From Chloroflexota bacterium (GTDB lineage: Bacteria > Chloroflexota > Anaerolineae > Aggregatilineales > Phototrophicaceae), in NCBI GenBank assembly GCA_020161935.1, contig JAIUNI010000002.1, positions 434,001 through 498,000 on the forward strand: a stretch of 64,000 bases of DNA. The letters are read 5' to 3'. Every line of letters starts with the position of its first letter. Within the stretch, counting starts at the first letter, position 1. A model generated the notes under the pieces. It ran no database searches. It worked only from the letters and a program-made list of their open reading frames with translations, and was not told the origin of the DNA. A program made the translations under genes and the position numbers. This document shows positions 55,837 to 64,000 of this stretch, one piece after another.

Positions 55837-56757
55837 ATGAACCAACACCTGCCGGACGAAACCGTCCAACAGATCATCAACAAGCTGGACTCACAAGCCC
55901 AATTACGGCGAACGTGGGCGCTGGTCGGCGGTGTCTCCGCACAAGTCACCGCAGCCGAGTTCGAACAGGCGGATGGACAGCTACAGCGGGTCGTCATCCG
56001 GCAGCACGGCGCGGCTGATCTGGCGCACAATCCTCACGTGGCGCGGGATGAATACCAGCTTCTCCACGTGCTTTATACAGGCGGAATGAGTGTTCCACGG
56101 CCGCTTTTTGCTGATGAGTCCGGTGCAATTCTCCCCTCGCCTTATGTGGTGATCGCCTTCATCGAGGGCGAAACCTTGTTTGCGGCTGACGACCTCAGCA
56201 GCTATATCGCGCAAGCCGCCGCACAGTTAGCGAAGCTGCACAGCACTCACTGGCAGGGTATCAGCTTTCTCCCCGCATCGGCCTATGCCACATGGTTTCA
56301 GGAACGCCCTACCACATTGGACGACTCCCTACAAGAAGGCCATATTCGTGATGTGTTGGAAGCCGCTTGGCCTCTACCAGCAATCAATCCAGTCTCACTT
56401 CTGCATGGGGATTATTGGCCGGGGAACCTGATGTGGAAAGCCGGCAAACTTGCCGCCGTGATTGATTGGGAAGATGCCCATCTCGGTGACCCATTAGAGG
56501 ATGTAGCCATCACGCGGCTGGAAATGCTCTGGGCGTTCGGGCAGGAGGCGATGGAGCAGTTCACCCGCACTTACCAAACGTTAGCCTCGCTGGATGACCG
56601 CAACCTGCCCTACTGGGATTTATGCGCCGCGCTCCGTCCGGCTGGCAAACTCAGTTCGTGGATCACCGACTCGACCGTTCGCCACTCCCTGCGCGAAAAA
56701 CATCACGTCTTTGTCGAACAGGCAATATCAAAAATCAGCAGCAACTCATCGCGGTAG
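55837..56757 (+). CDS. Aminoglycoside phosphotransferase-family kinase
   Basis: The 306-residue product matches the APH/choline-kinase fold. Brenner motif HGDYWPGN starts near residue 190, with the catalytic Asp at 192, and the metal-binding motif IDWEDAHLGD near 209. An N-lobe VxxF/Y..GE segment (IAFIEGETLF) precedes it. It transfers phosphate from ATP to a small hydroxylated molecule. Family members often phosphorylate sugars, macrolides or homoserine rather than aminoglycosides, so resistance should not be assumed. It is alone in its direction with its own promoter; nothing nearby hints at the substrate. Confidence 0.85.
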   Translation: MNQHLPDETVQQIINKLDSQAQLRRTWALVGGVSAQVTAAEFEQADGQLQRVVIRQHGAADLAHNPHVARDEYQLLHVLYTGGMSVPRPLFADESGAILPSPYVVIAFIEGETLFAADDLSSYIAQAAAQLAKLHSTHWQGISFLPASAYATWFQERPTTLDDSLQEGHIRDVLEAAWPLPAINPVSLLHGDYWPGNLMWKAGKLAAVIDWEDAHLGDPLEDVAITRLEMLWAFGQEAMEQFTRTYQTLASLDDRNLPYWDLCAALRPAGKLSSWITDSTVRHSLREKHHVFVEQAISKISSNSSR

Positions 56758-56819
56758 GTTTGTGCGGGCGACACGAACCCGGCCCGCTACCTGCCTACAG
56801 TGACATCTTTTATGACCGG

Positions 56820-56867
56820 ATGTCCTTAAGAATAGGGACATAATCGGGACACAATAAGGACACCGCG
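56820..56867. promoter_or_regulatory. 11-bp direct repeats with inverted first half-site
   Basis: GGGACATAATC (56835-56845), GGGACACAATA (56846-56856) and AGGACACCGCG (56857-56867) are consecutive 11-bp repeats. ATGTCC at 56820-56825 pairs as an inverted copy with the first. They lie about 160 bp upstream of the exporter gene and probably form a regulator binding site. The rest of 56758-57027 shows nothing else. Confidence 0.5.
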
Positions 56868-57027
56868 CCCGATCATTTCATGGTAACCTGTTATCAATGA
56901 GGGTGCTGTAACACAGTCACCCAACCCAATCCAAATACGCAACCGAATTCCTAAGATTAGGGTAGGCCACAACGGTTTACCGTTCGATTTACGCGCTCAT
57001 TTTTGGGCGGCAAAAGGATGAGTCACC

Positions 57028-57678
57028 ATGAACCCGTCAACGATTGCAGGCAGTATTAGTCCCCTCAGTCAAGGCTTCCTGCTGTGTGCCAGCATCATCG
57101 TTGCGCTTGGGCCGCAAAACCTATTCATCCTGCGTCAGGGGCTGCGGAAGCAGCATCTTTTCGCGACTGCCTTATTCAGCACCTTAGCGGATGTGGTGCT
57201 GATCGCATTAGGTGTCGGTGGTTTGAGTTCGCTGATTAACGGCAGCAGCTTCATCCACAGCGCCGTTACCGTGGGCGGCGTGCTTTTTCTGGCGTGGTGC
57301 GGCGGTCGTTCGCTGCTGCGAGCCTACAACCCGCAATCGCCGGCTGCTGAAATCGCGTCCCATTCCGCCACGACCGGACTGCTGACAGTCATTATCGCCA
57401 CCCTCAGCTTCTCGCTGCTGAACCCCGCCGCGTATCTGGACACACTGGTCATCATCGGCAGCAAAAGTCTGTTGTTTCCGGTAGACCAACGGGTGATCTT
57501 TGGCATCGGCGCAATCGCCGCCTCGACCTTCTGGTTCTTCACGCTGACCTACGGCGCGAGCAAGCTCTCCCCGATCTTCCGCTCACCGATTGCGTGGCGG
57601 GCATTGGATGTCATCAGCGGTTTCATTATGCTGGGCATCGCTGTGACGATGTTCAGCAGTTTATCGGTCGCCGTATAA
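57028..57678 (+). CDS. LysE/ArgO-family amino acid exporter
   Basis: The 216-residue integral membrane protein has six hydrophobic segments and the LysE signature GPQNLFILRQGLRKQHL in the first loop. The conserved NPAAYLDT in the middle segment is typical of LysE/ArgO rather than RhtB exporters. It exports basic amino acids such as lysine or arginine when they accumulate; family members are often controlled by a LysR regulator, but none is adjacent. AAAGGATG precedes the ATG by seven bases. It converges with the response regulator gene; the gap is only 9 bp with no clear terminator. Confidence 0.88.
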   Translation: MNPSTIAGSISPLSQGFLLCASIIVALGPQNLFILRQGLRKQHLFATALFSTLADVVLIALGVGGLSSLINGSSFIHSAVTVGGVLFLAWCGGRSLLRAYNPQSPAAEIASHSATTGLLTVIIATLSFSLLNPAAYLDTLVIIGSKSLLFPVDQRVIFGIGAIAASTFWFFTLTYGASKLSPIFRSPIAWRALDVISGFIMLGIAVTMFSSLSVAV

Positions 57679-57687
57679 GCGCCCCGA

Positions 57688-58332
57688 CTACTCCAGCCCT
57701 GCCTGACGTGCCTTCCGGGCGGCGGCGATGCGATCACTCACTTCCAGCTTCTTCAACACCTGTGACACGTAATTCCGTACCGTCTTGGGCGATAGGGTCA
57801 GCTTTTCGGTGATGGTGGGGTTGTCATCACCGGCGGCGATCAGAGTCAAGATGTCGAGTTCGCGCCGGCTCAATTCCGGCAGTTCGACGGCTGGCTCCGG
57901 CTGAAGGGTCGCCATTTGCGTAAACCAGCGCATGATGTGACTGGCGATTTGCGGGCTAAACACCGCGCCGCCCGTGGCCGCCACCCGCAGCGTTTGCAAC
58001 ATCTCGTTGGGTTTAATCCCCTTAAGGATGTAGCCGGATGCGCCCGCACGCATCGCCGCAAAAACGGACTTGTCATCCTCAAACATGGTGAGCATCAGCA
58101 CTGTCAGATCAGGATACTGCTGCTTGATGCGGCGGGTAACTTCGATGCCATTTTCACCCGGCATGTGGATGTCCATGAGGATCAGATCAGGCTGCAAACC
58201 TTCCAATTTCGCCAGCACATCCGCGCCGGACTCGGCCTCGCCAATCAGCGCCATATCGTCAGACGCTTCAATGAGTACCCGTAAACCATCTCTAAAAATT
58301 GCGTGATCATCAACAACAAAGATATTTATCAA
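57688..58332 (-). CDS. NarL-type response regulator
   Basis: The 214-residue protein has an N-terminal receiver (VVDDHAIFRDGL acidic pair; phospho-acceptor Asp54 in LILMDIHMPG; Lys in LKGIKP). The C-terminal LuxR-type helix-turn-helix follows (LSRRELDILTLIAAGDDNPT, then TVRNYVSQVLKKLEV). It should bind DNA when phosphorylated by the kinase whose gene overlaps it by 4 bp. Its targets are unknown; the 11-bp repeats at 56820-56867 are a nearby candidate. The replacement of the usual NKEIA by NPTITEK is mild. Confidence 0.92.
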   Translation of the reverse strand: MINIFVVDDHAIFRDGLRVLIEASDDMALIGEAESGADVLAKLEGLQPDLILMDIHMPGENGIEVTRRIKQQYPDLTVLMLTMFEDDKSVFAAMRAGASGYILKGIKPNEMLQTLRVAATGGAVFSPQIASHIMRWFTQMATLQPEPAVELPELSRRELDILTLIAAGDDNPTITEKLTLSPKTVRNYVSQVLKKLEVSDRIAAARKARQAGLE

Positions 58333-59642
58333 TTATCTGTTTCCTTCGTCAGTTCGGGTTCCGGCAAAAGTGGAATCGAGACTTCGAGCGCCGTACCGCG
58401 CGGGGCGGTGGGGGCAATCGCGAACGTGCCGCCCAGTTCCTCGGTGCGCTCACGCATCGAGGTTAAACCGACCCCTGCCAGAACCTTCGGCGAAATACCG
58501 ATCCCGTTATCCGTAACCCTAATATTGAGATTACTCGCGGTAACTGTCAACCGCACATCGCAGCGGGTCGCCTGTGCATGTTTGATGACATTATCAATGG
58601 AGGTCTGCATGATACGAAAGGCCGCCACTTCGACCGCCGCTTTCAACGAGGGGAGTTCAGCGGGGAGATGCAGTTGAATGTCGCCCGCCCCCTCGTGCTG
58701 ACTTACAAAATGGGTAATCGCGCCGATCAAGCCGAGCTGATCGAGCAGCGGCGGGCGCAGTTCGTAGACAAGCTGGCGAACATTGGTGAGTGTGCCTTCA
58801 ATCCCATTTTGAAGATCATCCAAAATTTTGAGTGTTTTTTCGGGGTTCTTATGCACCAGTTCTTGAGCCGCGCCGATGCGGAACATCTGGGCGGCTAAGG
58901 TCGGGCCGAGGCCATCGTGCAGGTCACGGCGTAAGCGTCGGCGTTCTTCTTCACGGGCGGTGACAATGCGCTGGCGGGAAAATTGCAGCTCACGGTTGAG
59001 GCGCACCTGTTCGTCGGCAAAGAGGCGATATTTACCGAGCAGCCCACGATAGAAGGCGTTGGTATAGCGCAGGATAAAAATCATCATGAGGACGAGGATG
59101 AAAAATTTTAGTGAGGTGAATTGGGCGGAATAGTTCAGTAAAGGCGCGACCGGATCACCCATAATGTCGTGGTACAGTACCCAGATGAGGGTGACGGCCA
59201 TGATGCCAAAAGTCACGAACATCCAGCGCCGCCAGCCATAAAGCAGCGCGAGGATCACCGCGATGAGTAAGGCGACATCGCCAAAGCCGCGTGTACCGCC
59301 GTAAAGCACCAGAACCGGCGGCACGGCGAGGTGGATACACACCACGTAAATGCCCTGCGCGATGTGGGCGTAACGGGTTTTGCGGTAATACAGGTTGGCT
59401 AATGCAATCCCATTGAGCATACCGAGGATCACAACCGACAGCGGCGGTGTCGGGTCGCGCATGATGACGCGGGCGGCAAATGTAACCGCCAGCACCACCA
59501 GCGTTGTTACCATCAAGCCGACCCACAATTGACCGCGTAAACGGTCGATCTCATCGCTGTGCAGATCGGGCAACACGGCGGCGGGCGGTTGTGCGCCGAT
59601 GGGGAGCGGCGGGGTAATTTCTTTTGGGAGGCTGACCATCAT
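58329..59642 (-). CDS. Membrane histidine kinase, NarX/DegS type
   Basis: The 437-residue kinase has about six membrane segments in the first 200 residues without a large extracellular loop, so it senses within or near the membrane. A short coiled coil follows, then the HisKA_3 box RRRLRRDLHDGLGPTLA with phospho-His near 241. The HATPase domain has DNGIGISPKVLAG and GLTSMRERTEELGG. It pairs with the response regulator by a 4-bp overlap. The signal is unknown. Confidence 0.92.
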   Translation of the reverse strand: MMVSLPKEITPPLPIGAQPPAAVLPDLHSDEIDRLRGQLWVGLMVTTLVVLAVTFAARVIMRDPTPPLSVVILGMLNGIALANLYYRKTRYAHIAQGIYVVCIHLAVPPVLVLYGGTRGFGDVALLIAVILALLYGWRRWMFVTFGIMAVTLIWVLYHDIMGDPVAPLLNYSAQFTSLKFFILVLMMIFILRYTNAFYRGLLGKYRLFADEQVRLNRELQFSRQRIVTAREEERRRLRRDLHDGLGPTLAAQMFRIGAAQELVHKNPEKTLKILDDLQNGIEGTLTNVRQLVYELRPPLLDQLGLIGAITHFVSQHEGAGDIQLHLPAELPSLKAAVEVAAFRIMQTSIDNVIKHAQATRCDVRLTVTASNLNIRVTDNGIGISPKVLAGVGLTSMRERTEELGGTFAIAPTAPRGTALEVSIPLLPEPELTKETDN

Positions 59643-59813
59643 TAAACCTTTTTAGACGGAGGCTGCTATTAATCAATATTGGGGAATCATAACCTCCTAT
59701 GCCGAGTGTACTGGAAGTCGCCGATAAACAAAAACGCCAATAGACTCGCCTAATTCATCCTTCTGATACATCATTAGCGCAGATCAATATTTATCACTGA
59801 CAGGTCGCCGAAT

Positions 59814-61043
59814 ATGACTTTACAAGCTACGCCTGAGGGATTAGCCGCGTTTCAAGATATGCGTTTCGGGATGTTCATTCACTGGGGCGTGTATGCCATG
59901 ATCGCCCGTGGGGAGTGGGTGATGCACACCGAGCGCATCCCCGTCGCCGAGTATGAGAAGCTCGCGCCGCAGTTCAACCCGACCCGGTTTGATGCCGACG
60001 AGTGGGTGAGCATCGCGGTGGACGCGGGGCAAAAATACATCGTCATCACCAGCCGCCACCACGACGGCTACAGCATGTACGACACCGCCCTTTCCGACTA
60101 CAAAATCACCAACGGCCCGTTCAAGCGCGACCCGCTGGCGGAACTCGCCAACGCCTGTGCCAAGCGTGGCGATGTGAAGATCGGCTTCTACAACTCGCTG
60201 CTCGACTGGCATCATCCCGCTTACCGCTTCCGCAACGAAAGCGGCCTCGCGTGGGAGGATTACATCGCCTTCCTGCACGGGCAGGTGCGCGAATTGTGTA
60301 CCAACTACGGCCAGATCGTCTGCATGTGGTTTGATGGCGACTGGCCGATGCACGCCCTCGATGCCTCCAACGCCTACTTTGCGTCTGGCGGCTCGTTCGA
60401 ATATGAGAAGCTCTACGACATGATCCACACGCTGCAACCGCAAGCTGTTGTCCATAATAACCGCCACGCCCAGCCCCTCCCCGGCGAGGATGTGCAGGGA
60501 TTCGAGCAGGACTTACCGGGGCAGAATACGGTCGGCTTCAACACGAGCAGCGTCTATGACATGCCGGCGGAAGTCTGCATGACCATCAATAACTTCTGGG
60601 GTGAATATAAGGGCGACAACGACCACAAAACCACCCATCACCTCATCCACACGCTCGCCCGTTCCGCCAGCGCGGGGGCGAACTACCTGCTGAACGTGGG
60701 GCCAACCGCCGAGGGCGAAATCCTGCCGGTACACATCGAACGGCTGCTGGGCATGGGTTCATGGCTCTACCAGAATGGGCGCTCGATTTACGGCACCCGC
60801 GCTGGTGTCATCCCCCCAACCCGCGAAACCGTCAGCACACGGCAGGGCGACACGCACTACGTACATATCCTCAGCAACATGAGCGATGTCGTCACGCTCA
60901 AGGATGTACCGGAGTCTGTCAGCAACGCGCGGCTGCTGATGAACGGCGCAAGTGTGCCTTTCGAGCGCACCGCCGACCGTGTGAGGCTGCTGGTTCCCGA
61001 ACCGCAGCGCAACCCATTCGATACCGTTGTGGTGTTGGAATAA
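59814..61043 (+). CDS. GH29 alpha-L-fucosidase
   Basis: The 409-residue enzyme matches GH29. The N-terminal barrel starts [21 protein letters not shown] and has [10 protein letters not shown]; the nucleophile Asp is near 174 in CMWFDGDW, and the probable acid/base Glu near 231 in GFEQDLPG. A small beta-domain ends the protein. No signal peptide is present, so it acts inside the cell on fucosides taken up by a transporter, which is not adjacent. It diverges from the kinase gene; upstream, 59643-59813 shows no clear promoter. A terminator-like hairpin follows at 61049-61071. Confidence 0.9.
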   Translation: MTLQATPEGLAAFQDMRFGMFIHWGVYAMIARGEWVMHTERIPVAEYEKLAPQFNPTRFDADEWVSIAVDAGQKYIVITSRHHDGYSMYDTALSDYKITNGPFKRDPLAELANACAKRGDVKIGFYNSLLDWHHPAYRFRNESGLAWEDYIAFLHGQVRELCTNYGQIVCMWFDGDWPMHALDASNAYFASGGSFEYEKLYDMIHTLQPQAVVHNNRHAQPLPGEDVQGFEQDLPGQNTVGFNTSSVYDMPAEVCMTINNFWGEYKGDNDHKTTHHLIHTLARSASAGANYLLNVGPTAEGEILPVHIERLLGMGSWLYQNGRSIYGTRAGVIPPTRETVSTRQGDTHYVHILSNMSDVVTLKDVPESVSNARLLMNGASVPFERTADRVRLLVPEPQRNPFDTVVVLE

Positions 61044-61048
61044 ATAAA

Positions 61049-61071
61049 AGGGAGTACGACCTGTACTCCCT
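61049..61071 (-). terminator. Hairpin between convergent genes
   Basis: AGGGAGTAC (61049-61057) pairs with GTACTCCCT (61063-61071) across a 5-nt loop. On the minus strand TTTTATTTATT follows, so it fits best as terminator of the 61213-61611 gene; it lies 6 bp past the fucosidase stop and may act in both directions. Confidence 0.75.
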
Positions 61072-61163
61072 AACCGACACATCAAATGGTTAGAAACCGT
61101 CTAAAAGTTGAGTTTATGCAGACGGACGTGCTGTCTCGCGTCCCAAACCAATAACGCGCCTTC

Positions 61164-61187
61164 GTAGGGACAGCAGACAGGCTGTCC
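61164..61187 (+). repeat. TAGGG hairpin
   Basis: GTAGG is followed by GGACAGC (61168-61174), a 6-nt loop, and GCTGTCC (61181-61187). It shares the TAGGG lead with hairpins at 42364-42496 and 45005-45024. Confidence 0.6.
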
Positions 61188-61212
61188 ATTATTTCCAGTC
61201 CCGAATAGTTTC

Positions 61213-61611
61213 TTACCGCGACCAACCCAGCGGCAGCCGCGCCACACCGACATATACCAGCACTAACACGACCAGAATGGCAATCACATTGTTACGGGCG
61301 CGTGTTTGAACCGGCGCATCTCGCCAACGACGGGGCAAATGACCAACCACCGCCGCAATAACCATAATGACACTGTGTTCGATGCGGTATGAGGGAAAAC
61401 CCGCTCCGGCTGATCCTGACCAAATCAGGTAAATCAAACCGATGAGTACCTGTAAGTCCACCAGTCCTGAAAACGCGGACAGCAATATCTTATCGTACCG
61501 CTGCTCCGGTTGGTTGCCCAACCAAACCAACGCAAACCGAACCAGCGCAATCACTGTAACGATTACAATCAGCCATCGAACGATGGAGTGCAGCATGAGT
61601 ACAAATTCCAT
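61213..61611 (-). CDS. Small four-helix membrane protein of unknown function
   Basis: The 132-residue protein has four predicted membrane segments: LHSIVRWLIVIVTVIALVRF, ILLSAFSGLVDLQVLIGLIY, YRIEHSVIMVIAAVVGHL and NVIAILVVLVLVYVGVARLP. His residues in helix 1 (LHS) and helix 3 (EHS, GH) and Arg residues near their ends suggest a possible haem or metal site, as in small cytochrome b-like proteins, but no spacing convinces me. I do not assign a family. It stands alone on the minus strand with a hairpin terminator at 61049-61071. Confidence 0.7.
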   Translation of the reverse strand: MEFVLMLHSIVRWLIVIVTVIALVRFALVWLGNQPEQRYDKILLSAFSGLVDLQVLIGLIYLIWSGSAGAGFPSYRIEHSVIMVIAAVVGHLPRRWRDAPVQTRARNNVIAILVVLVLVYVGVARLPLGWSR

Positions 61612-61814
61612 TGAGTATCTCCTTTTCGCTTTTAATCAAACGACGACACTACTTTACCGCGCATTGGCTAATAGGCAATTTCCACTACCCTAAAAACAAT
61701 CGTTGGATAGGGCTGCAAGTTCACTTTTCACCCCATTGAATGCCGGAGTAACCACATGGCACTAAAACCACAGCGCTTGTAAACTAATGCTATCGCCCAA
61801 TACTTAAATGATGA

Positions 61815-62648
61815 ATGATGCCGCTCAACCTCACCGGACAACGCCTCCAACTACGACCGTTGCACAGCCGCGACCTTGATGCCATTCTCGCTGCCTACCG
61901 CGACCTTGACCTACAGCTCATCACCGATGGTGACAGCCCACCGCTCACCGATACGCAGGTACGCGCCTTCTGGGAAGAAATCATCGCCAACCCCGGCGTG
62001 AATTTGCGCTACTTCGCCATCGAACCGCTGGGGGCAGATGGGATGTTCGCGGGGGCTTGCAGCTTGCAGCAGATCGACATGCGGAACCGTCACGCCGAAC
62101 TCGGTGTGTGGATGGCGAGCCGCGACCAGCGCGGGCAGGGCTTCGGCACAGAGGCGGTACGGCTGCTGCTCAATTATGCATTCGAGGTGATGCGGCTGGA
62201 TAAGGTGTATCTTGGCGCGTATGACTTCAACGAAGGCGGGCTGCGCGCCTATGAACGGGTGGGCTTCCGCTACGAGGGGCGGCTGCTCAATATGCTGCAC
62301 TACGAAGGCCGCTACTGGGACGAGTGGCCGATGCGTATCCTGCGAAGCGAGTGGGAACGCGACAGCCAAGCACCCACCGAGGGACTGCGCCCGTACCACC
62401 CCAACGACTTGGATGCGGCGGTCACGCTGCTCCAGCAGGAACGTAACCTCGCGGATAAAGAAACTGCCCGCGCCGTGCTGCGCCGTTGGTGGCGGCAAAT
62501 CGACCGCGCTGTTTACGCCTACCAAGCCGATGGGCAGTTAGTGGGGTTGGCGACTGTCAGCAGCGACGGCGACTCGCCGCAGGTGCTGGATGTGGTCGTG
62601 CGCGAGGCTTATGACGCGGCGTTCGTACGCGCTTTGCAGGCGCTGTAA
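61815..62648 (+). CDS. GNAT acetyltransferase with degenerate second domain
   Basis: The 277-residue protein begins with a RimJ/RimL-like GNAT domain (LRPLHSRDLDAILAAYRD; acetyl-CoA loop RDQRGQGFGTEAV; NEGGLRAYERVGFRYEGRL). After residue 190 a second GNAT-like start appears (LRPYHPNDLDAAVTLLQQE ... LVGLATVSSDG). It reaches the strand VLDVVVREAY but lacks the following R-x-x-G-x-G loop. The C-terminus therefore looks like half of a second acetyltransferase, decayed or truncated. Stop is 2 bp before the methyltransferase ATG, so the genes form a tight run. The substrate is unknown. Confidence 0.82.
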   Translation: MMPLNLTGQRLQLRPLHSRDLDAILAAYRDLDLQLITDGDSPPLTDTQVRAFWEEIIANPGVNLRYFAIEPLGADGMFAGACSLQQIDMRNRHAELGVWMASRDQRGQGFGTEAVRLLLNYAFEVMRLDKVYLGAYDFNEGGLRAYERVGFRYEGRLLNMLHYEGRYWDEWPMRILRSEWERDSQAPTEGLRPYHPNDLDAAVTLLQQERNLADKETARAVLRRWWRQIDRAVYAYQADGQLVGLATVSSDGDSPQVLDVVVREAYDAAFVRALQAL

Positions 62649-62650
62649 CC

Positions 62651-63085
62651 ATGACGGATGACACCCGAACCGGCTATGACCGCGTGGCGGGGGAATACGC
62701 CTCGCGCTTCATCGACGAACTCAGCTACAAACCCTACGACCGCCACCTCTTGAACTTCTTTGCCGGGCAGGTAAAAGAGCGCGGCGTGGTATGCGACATC
62801 GGCACGGGACCGGGGCAAATCGTGCGTTACCTGCACCAGCAGGGCGCGGACGCGATGGGCATCGACCTCTCGGATAACAGGGGGGGCACAGGCGCGGAGG
62901 TCACACACCTCGACTCATTCTTCGACAAACCGGTTTCGATTGACTTCACCTTCTTGCACACTGCGGAGGTGCGTGGCTATCTGGAGGCAGCGGGTTTCAG
63001 CCATACGCTGACCACCGAACGCGCCCCGTATGAACAGGAACACGCCAGCCAGCGCGGGTATATCCTCGCCCAAAACATCATCTGA
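62651..63085 (+). pseudogene. SAM methyltransferase with internal in-frame deletion
   Basis: The 144-residue product has the first part of a class I methyltransferase: YDRVAGEYASRFIDELSYKP and motif I VCDIGTGPGQIVRYL, through the acidic GIDLS loop. It then jumps at about residue 77 to a typical C-terminal part (HLDSFFDKPVSIDFTFL, RGYLEAAGF, QRGYILAQ). The motifs between them that complete the SAM pocket and substrate site, usually about 70-80 residues, are missing. The junction falls at seven consecutive G (62880-62886). The frame is kept. It is probably inactive, or an assembly artefact. Both flanking genes are spaced normally. Confidence 0.75.
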
Positions 63086-63098
63086 AAGGTTACCTATC

Positions 63099-64000
63099 GT
63101 GGTTACTGCTGCTGATATTCTCGCCGCGCGTGAACGCCTCACCGGTTATTTACGCCCGACACCGCTTGAACACGTCCCGCACATCGGTGGCAGCGTATGG
63201 CTCAAGCTCGAAAACGCCAACCGCACCCACTCGTTCAAAATACGGGGTGCGCTCAACGCCATGCTCTCGCTGGATGACGCGGCACGGGCGCGGGGCATCG
63301 TCACCGCGTCCTCCGGCAACCACGCGCAGGGCGTAGCCTATGCCGCCCACCTGCTCGGCCTGCCCGCTAAAATCCTGATGCCGGTGCACACGCCTAAAAA
63401 GAAGGTGGATGGCGTTCGGCGCTACGGCGCGGAAGTCGTGCTGTTCGGCGCGAACTACGACGAAACCGAGTTGGAAGGCCGTCGGTTAGAACAGGCCGAG
63501 GGTCGCACCTTCGTCTCGCCCTACAACGACGCGCGGGTAATCGCGGGTGCGGGTACGGTCGGGGTTGAAATCATCGAGGAGCTGCCGGAAGTCGAGCGGG
63601 TCATCGTTCCCGCCAGCGGCTGCGGCCTGATCTCCGGCGTGGGTTTGGCGATCAAACATGCCAACCCTGCCATCGAGGTCATTGGCGTGAACGCCCTTTC
63701 CGCCCCCGCCCTCTACAATTGGCTGCATGGCGGTAACCTGCCGCAGGTGTGGGAAACCCTCGCCGAAGCCCTTTCCGGCGAAATCGAGGTAGGGTCGATC
63801 ACCTTCGACATCTCCAAGCAGGTGGTTGACCGCTGCGAACTCGTTACCGAAGATCAAATCGCCCATGCCATGCACTGGATCATGGTCAACGCGGGCTGGA
63901 TTGCCGAGGGCGGCGGTTCGGTCGGTGTGGCGGCGCTGCTGGCGGGTATCATTCCGCTGGACGACCGCCCGACCGCCGTGGTCATCAGCGGCGGCAACGT
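63099..64000 (+). CDS. Threonine/serine dehydratase, PLP-dependent (3' end cut)
   Basis: The GTG at 63099 has AAGG nine bases upstream, and the reading frame is open to the window end (about 300 residues visible). PLP lyase signatures are present: Lys47 in HSFKIRGA, the SSGNHAQGVAYAA loop, and EGGGSVGVAAL near the end, closing SGGN. It should deaminate threonine (or serine) to a 2-oxo acid. The usual GGGG loop is ASGCG here (near residue 170), a mild departure at the phosphate-binding turn. No ACT regulatory domain can be seen in the cut part. It follows the damaged methyltransferase by 13 bp, likely one transcript. Confidence 0.9.
   Translation, partial: MVTAADILAARERLTGYLRPTPLEHVPHIGGSVWLKLENANRTHSFKIRGALNAMLSLDDAARARGIVTASSGNHAQGVAYAAHLLGLPAKILMPVHTPKKKVDGVRRYGAEVVLFGANYDETELEGRRLEQAEGRTFVSPYNDARVIAGAGTVGVEIIEELPEVERVIVPASGCGLISGVGLAIKHANPAIEVIGVNALSAPALYNWLHGGNLPQVWETLAEALSGEIEVGSITFDISKQVVDRCELVTEDQIAHAMHWIMVNAGWIAEGGGSVGVAALLAGIIPLDDRPTAVVISGGN

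Noticed and set aside
55837-56757. Aminoglycoside resistance gene
   Set aside because: Only the family fold is supported; no resistance-type substrate residues or mobile context are seen.

Overview
The window looks like a chromosomal segment of a monoderm-type bacterium of the phylum Chloroflexota (Anaerolineae-like). I infer this from gene content: a pyruvate:ferredoxin oxidoreductase with a dihydroorotate-dehydrogenase-like partner, EtfBA and PPDK, giant secreted SdrD_B-repeat proteins, a ClpC, a four-domain S1 protein, and no outer-membrane genes. No rRNA, tRNA, CRISPR or phage genes were seen, so the phylum call is an inference. Coding regions are GC-rich and dense, but long gene-poor stretches with repeats lie at 171-1503, 42056-42584 and 44402-45426.

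Layout. 1-170: end of a DinB-like gene. 186-1017: one copy of a diverged dispersed repeat whose second copy lies at 44560-45212. 1258-1468: candidate structured RNA (6S-like rod, own promoter and terminator). 1504-5046: peptide/oligosaccharide ABC transporter genes (permease, permease, binding protein; no ATPase), then a secreted protein of unknown function (5154-6392). 6899-23953: a two-gene unit for secreted repeat proteins. The second gene encodes 5,124 residues: signal peptide, about seven DUF11-like domains, 27 SdrD_B units and a TolB/PD40-type beta-propeller; part of it has recently expanded by tandem 762-bp duplication.

24038-34389: a fructan/sucrose utilisation locus. A LacI regulator diverges from cytoplasmic GH32 - CUT1 binding protein - two permeases - divergent GroEL-like chaperonin - BNR-type propeller - secreted GH32. 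The control region has a good minus-strand promoter followed by two operator-like sites 31 bp apart. The chaperonin lacks the catalytic Asp of GroEL and is not next to a GroES gene.

34461-44401: central carbon and electron transfer on the minus strand: PPDK, a DHOD-like protein coupled to PFOR, and EtfB-EtfA. 45427-49655: HtrA-type protease, then two paralogous SH3b proteins with different hydrolase domains (M23 and GH46-like), both without an evident signal peptide. 49702-50363: a toxin-first PIN/RHH module with a promoter that predicts a leaderless mRNA. 50366-55579: GNAT, ClpC, ribosomal protein S1. 55837-59642: APH-like kinase, LysE exporter, NarL-type two-component pair. 59814-61043: GH29 fucosidase. 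61213-64000: a small membrane protein, then a tight GNAT - internally deleted methyltransferase - threonine dehydratase run that leaves the window.

Short TAGGG-led hairpins recur between genes, and most convergent or operon ends carry recognisable intrinsic terminators.
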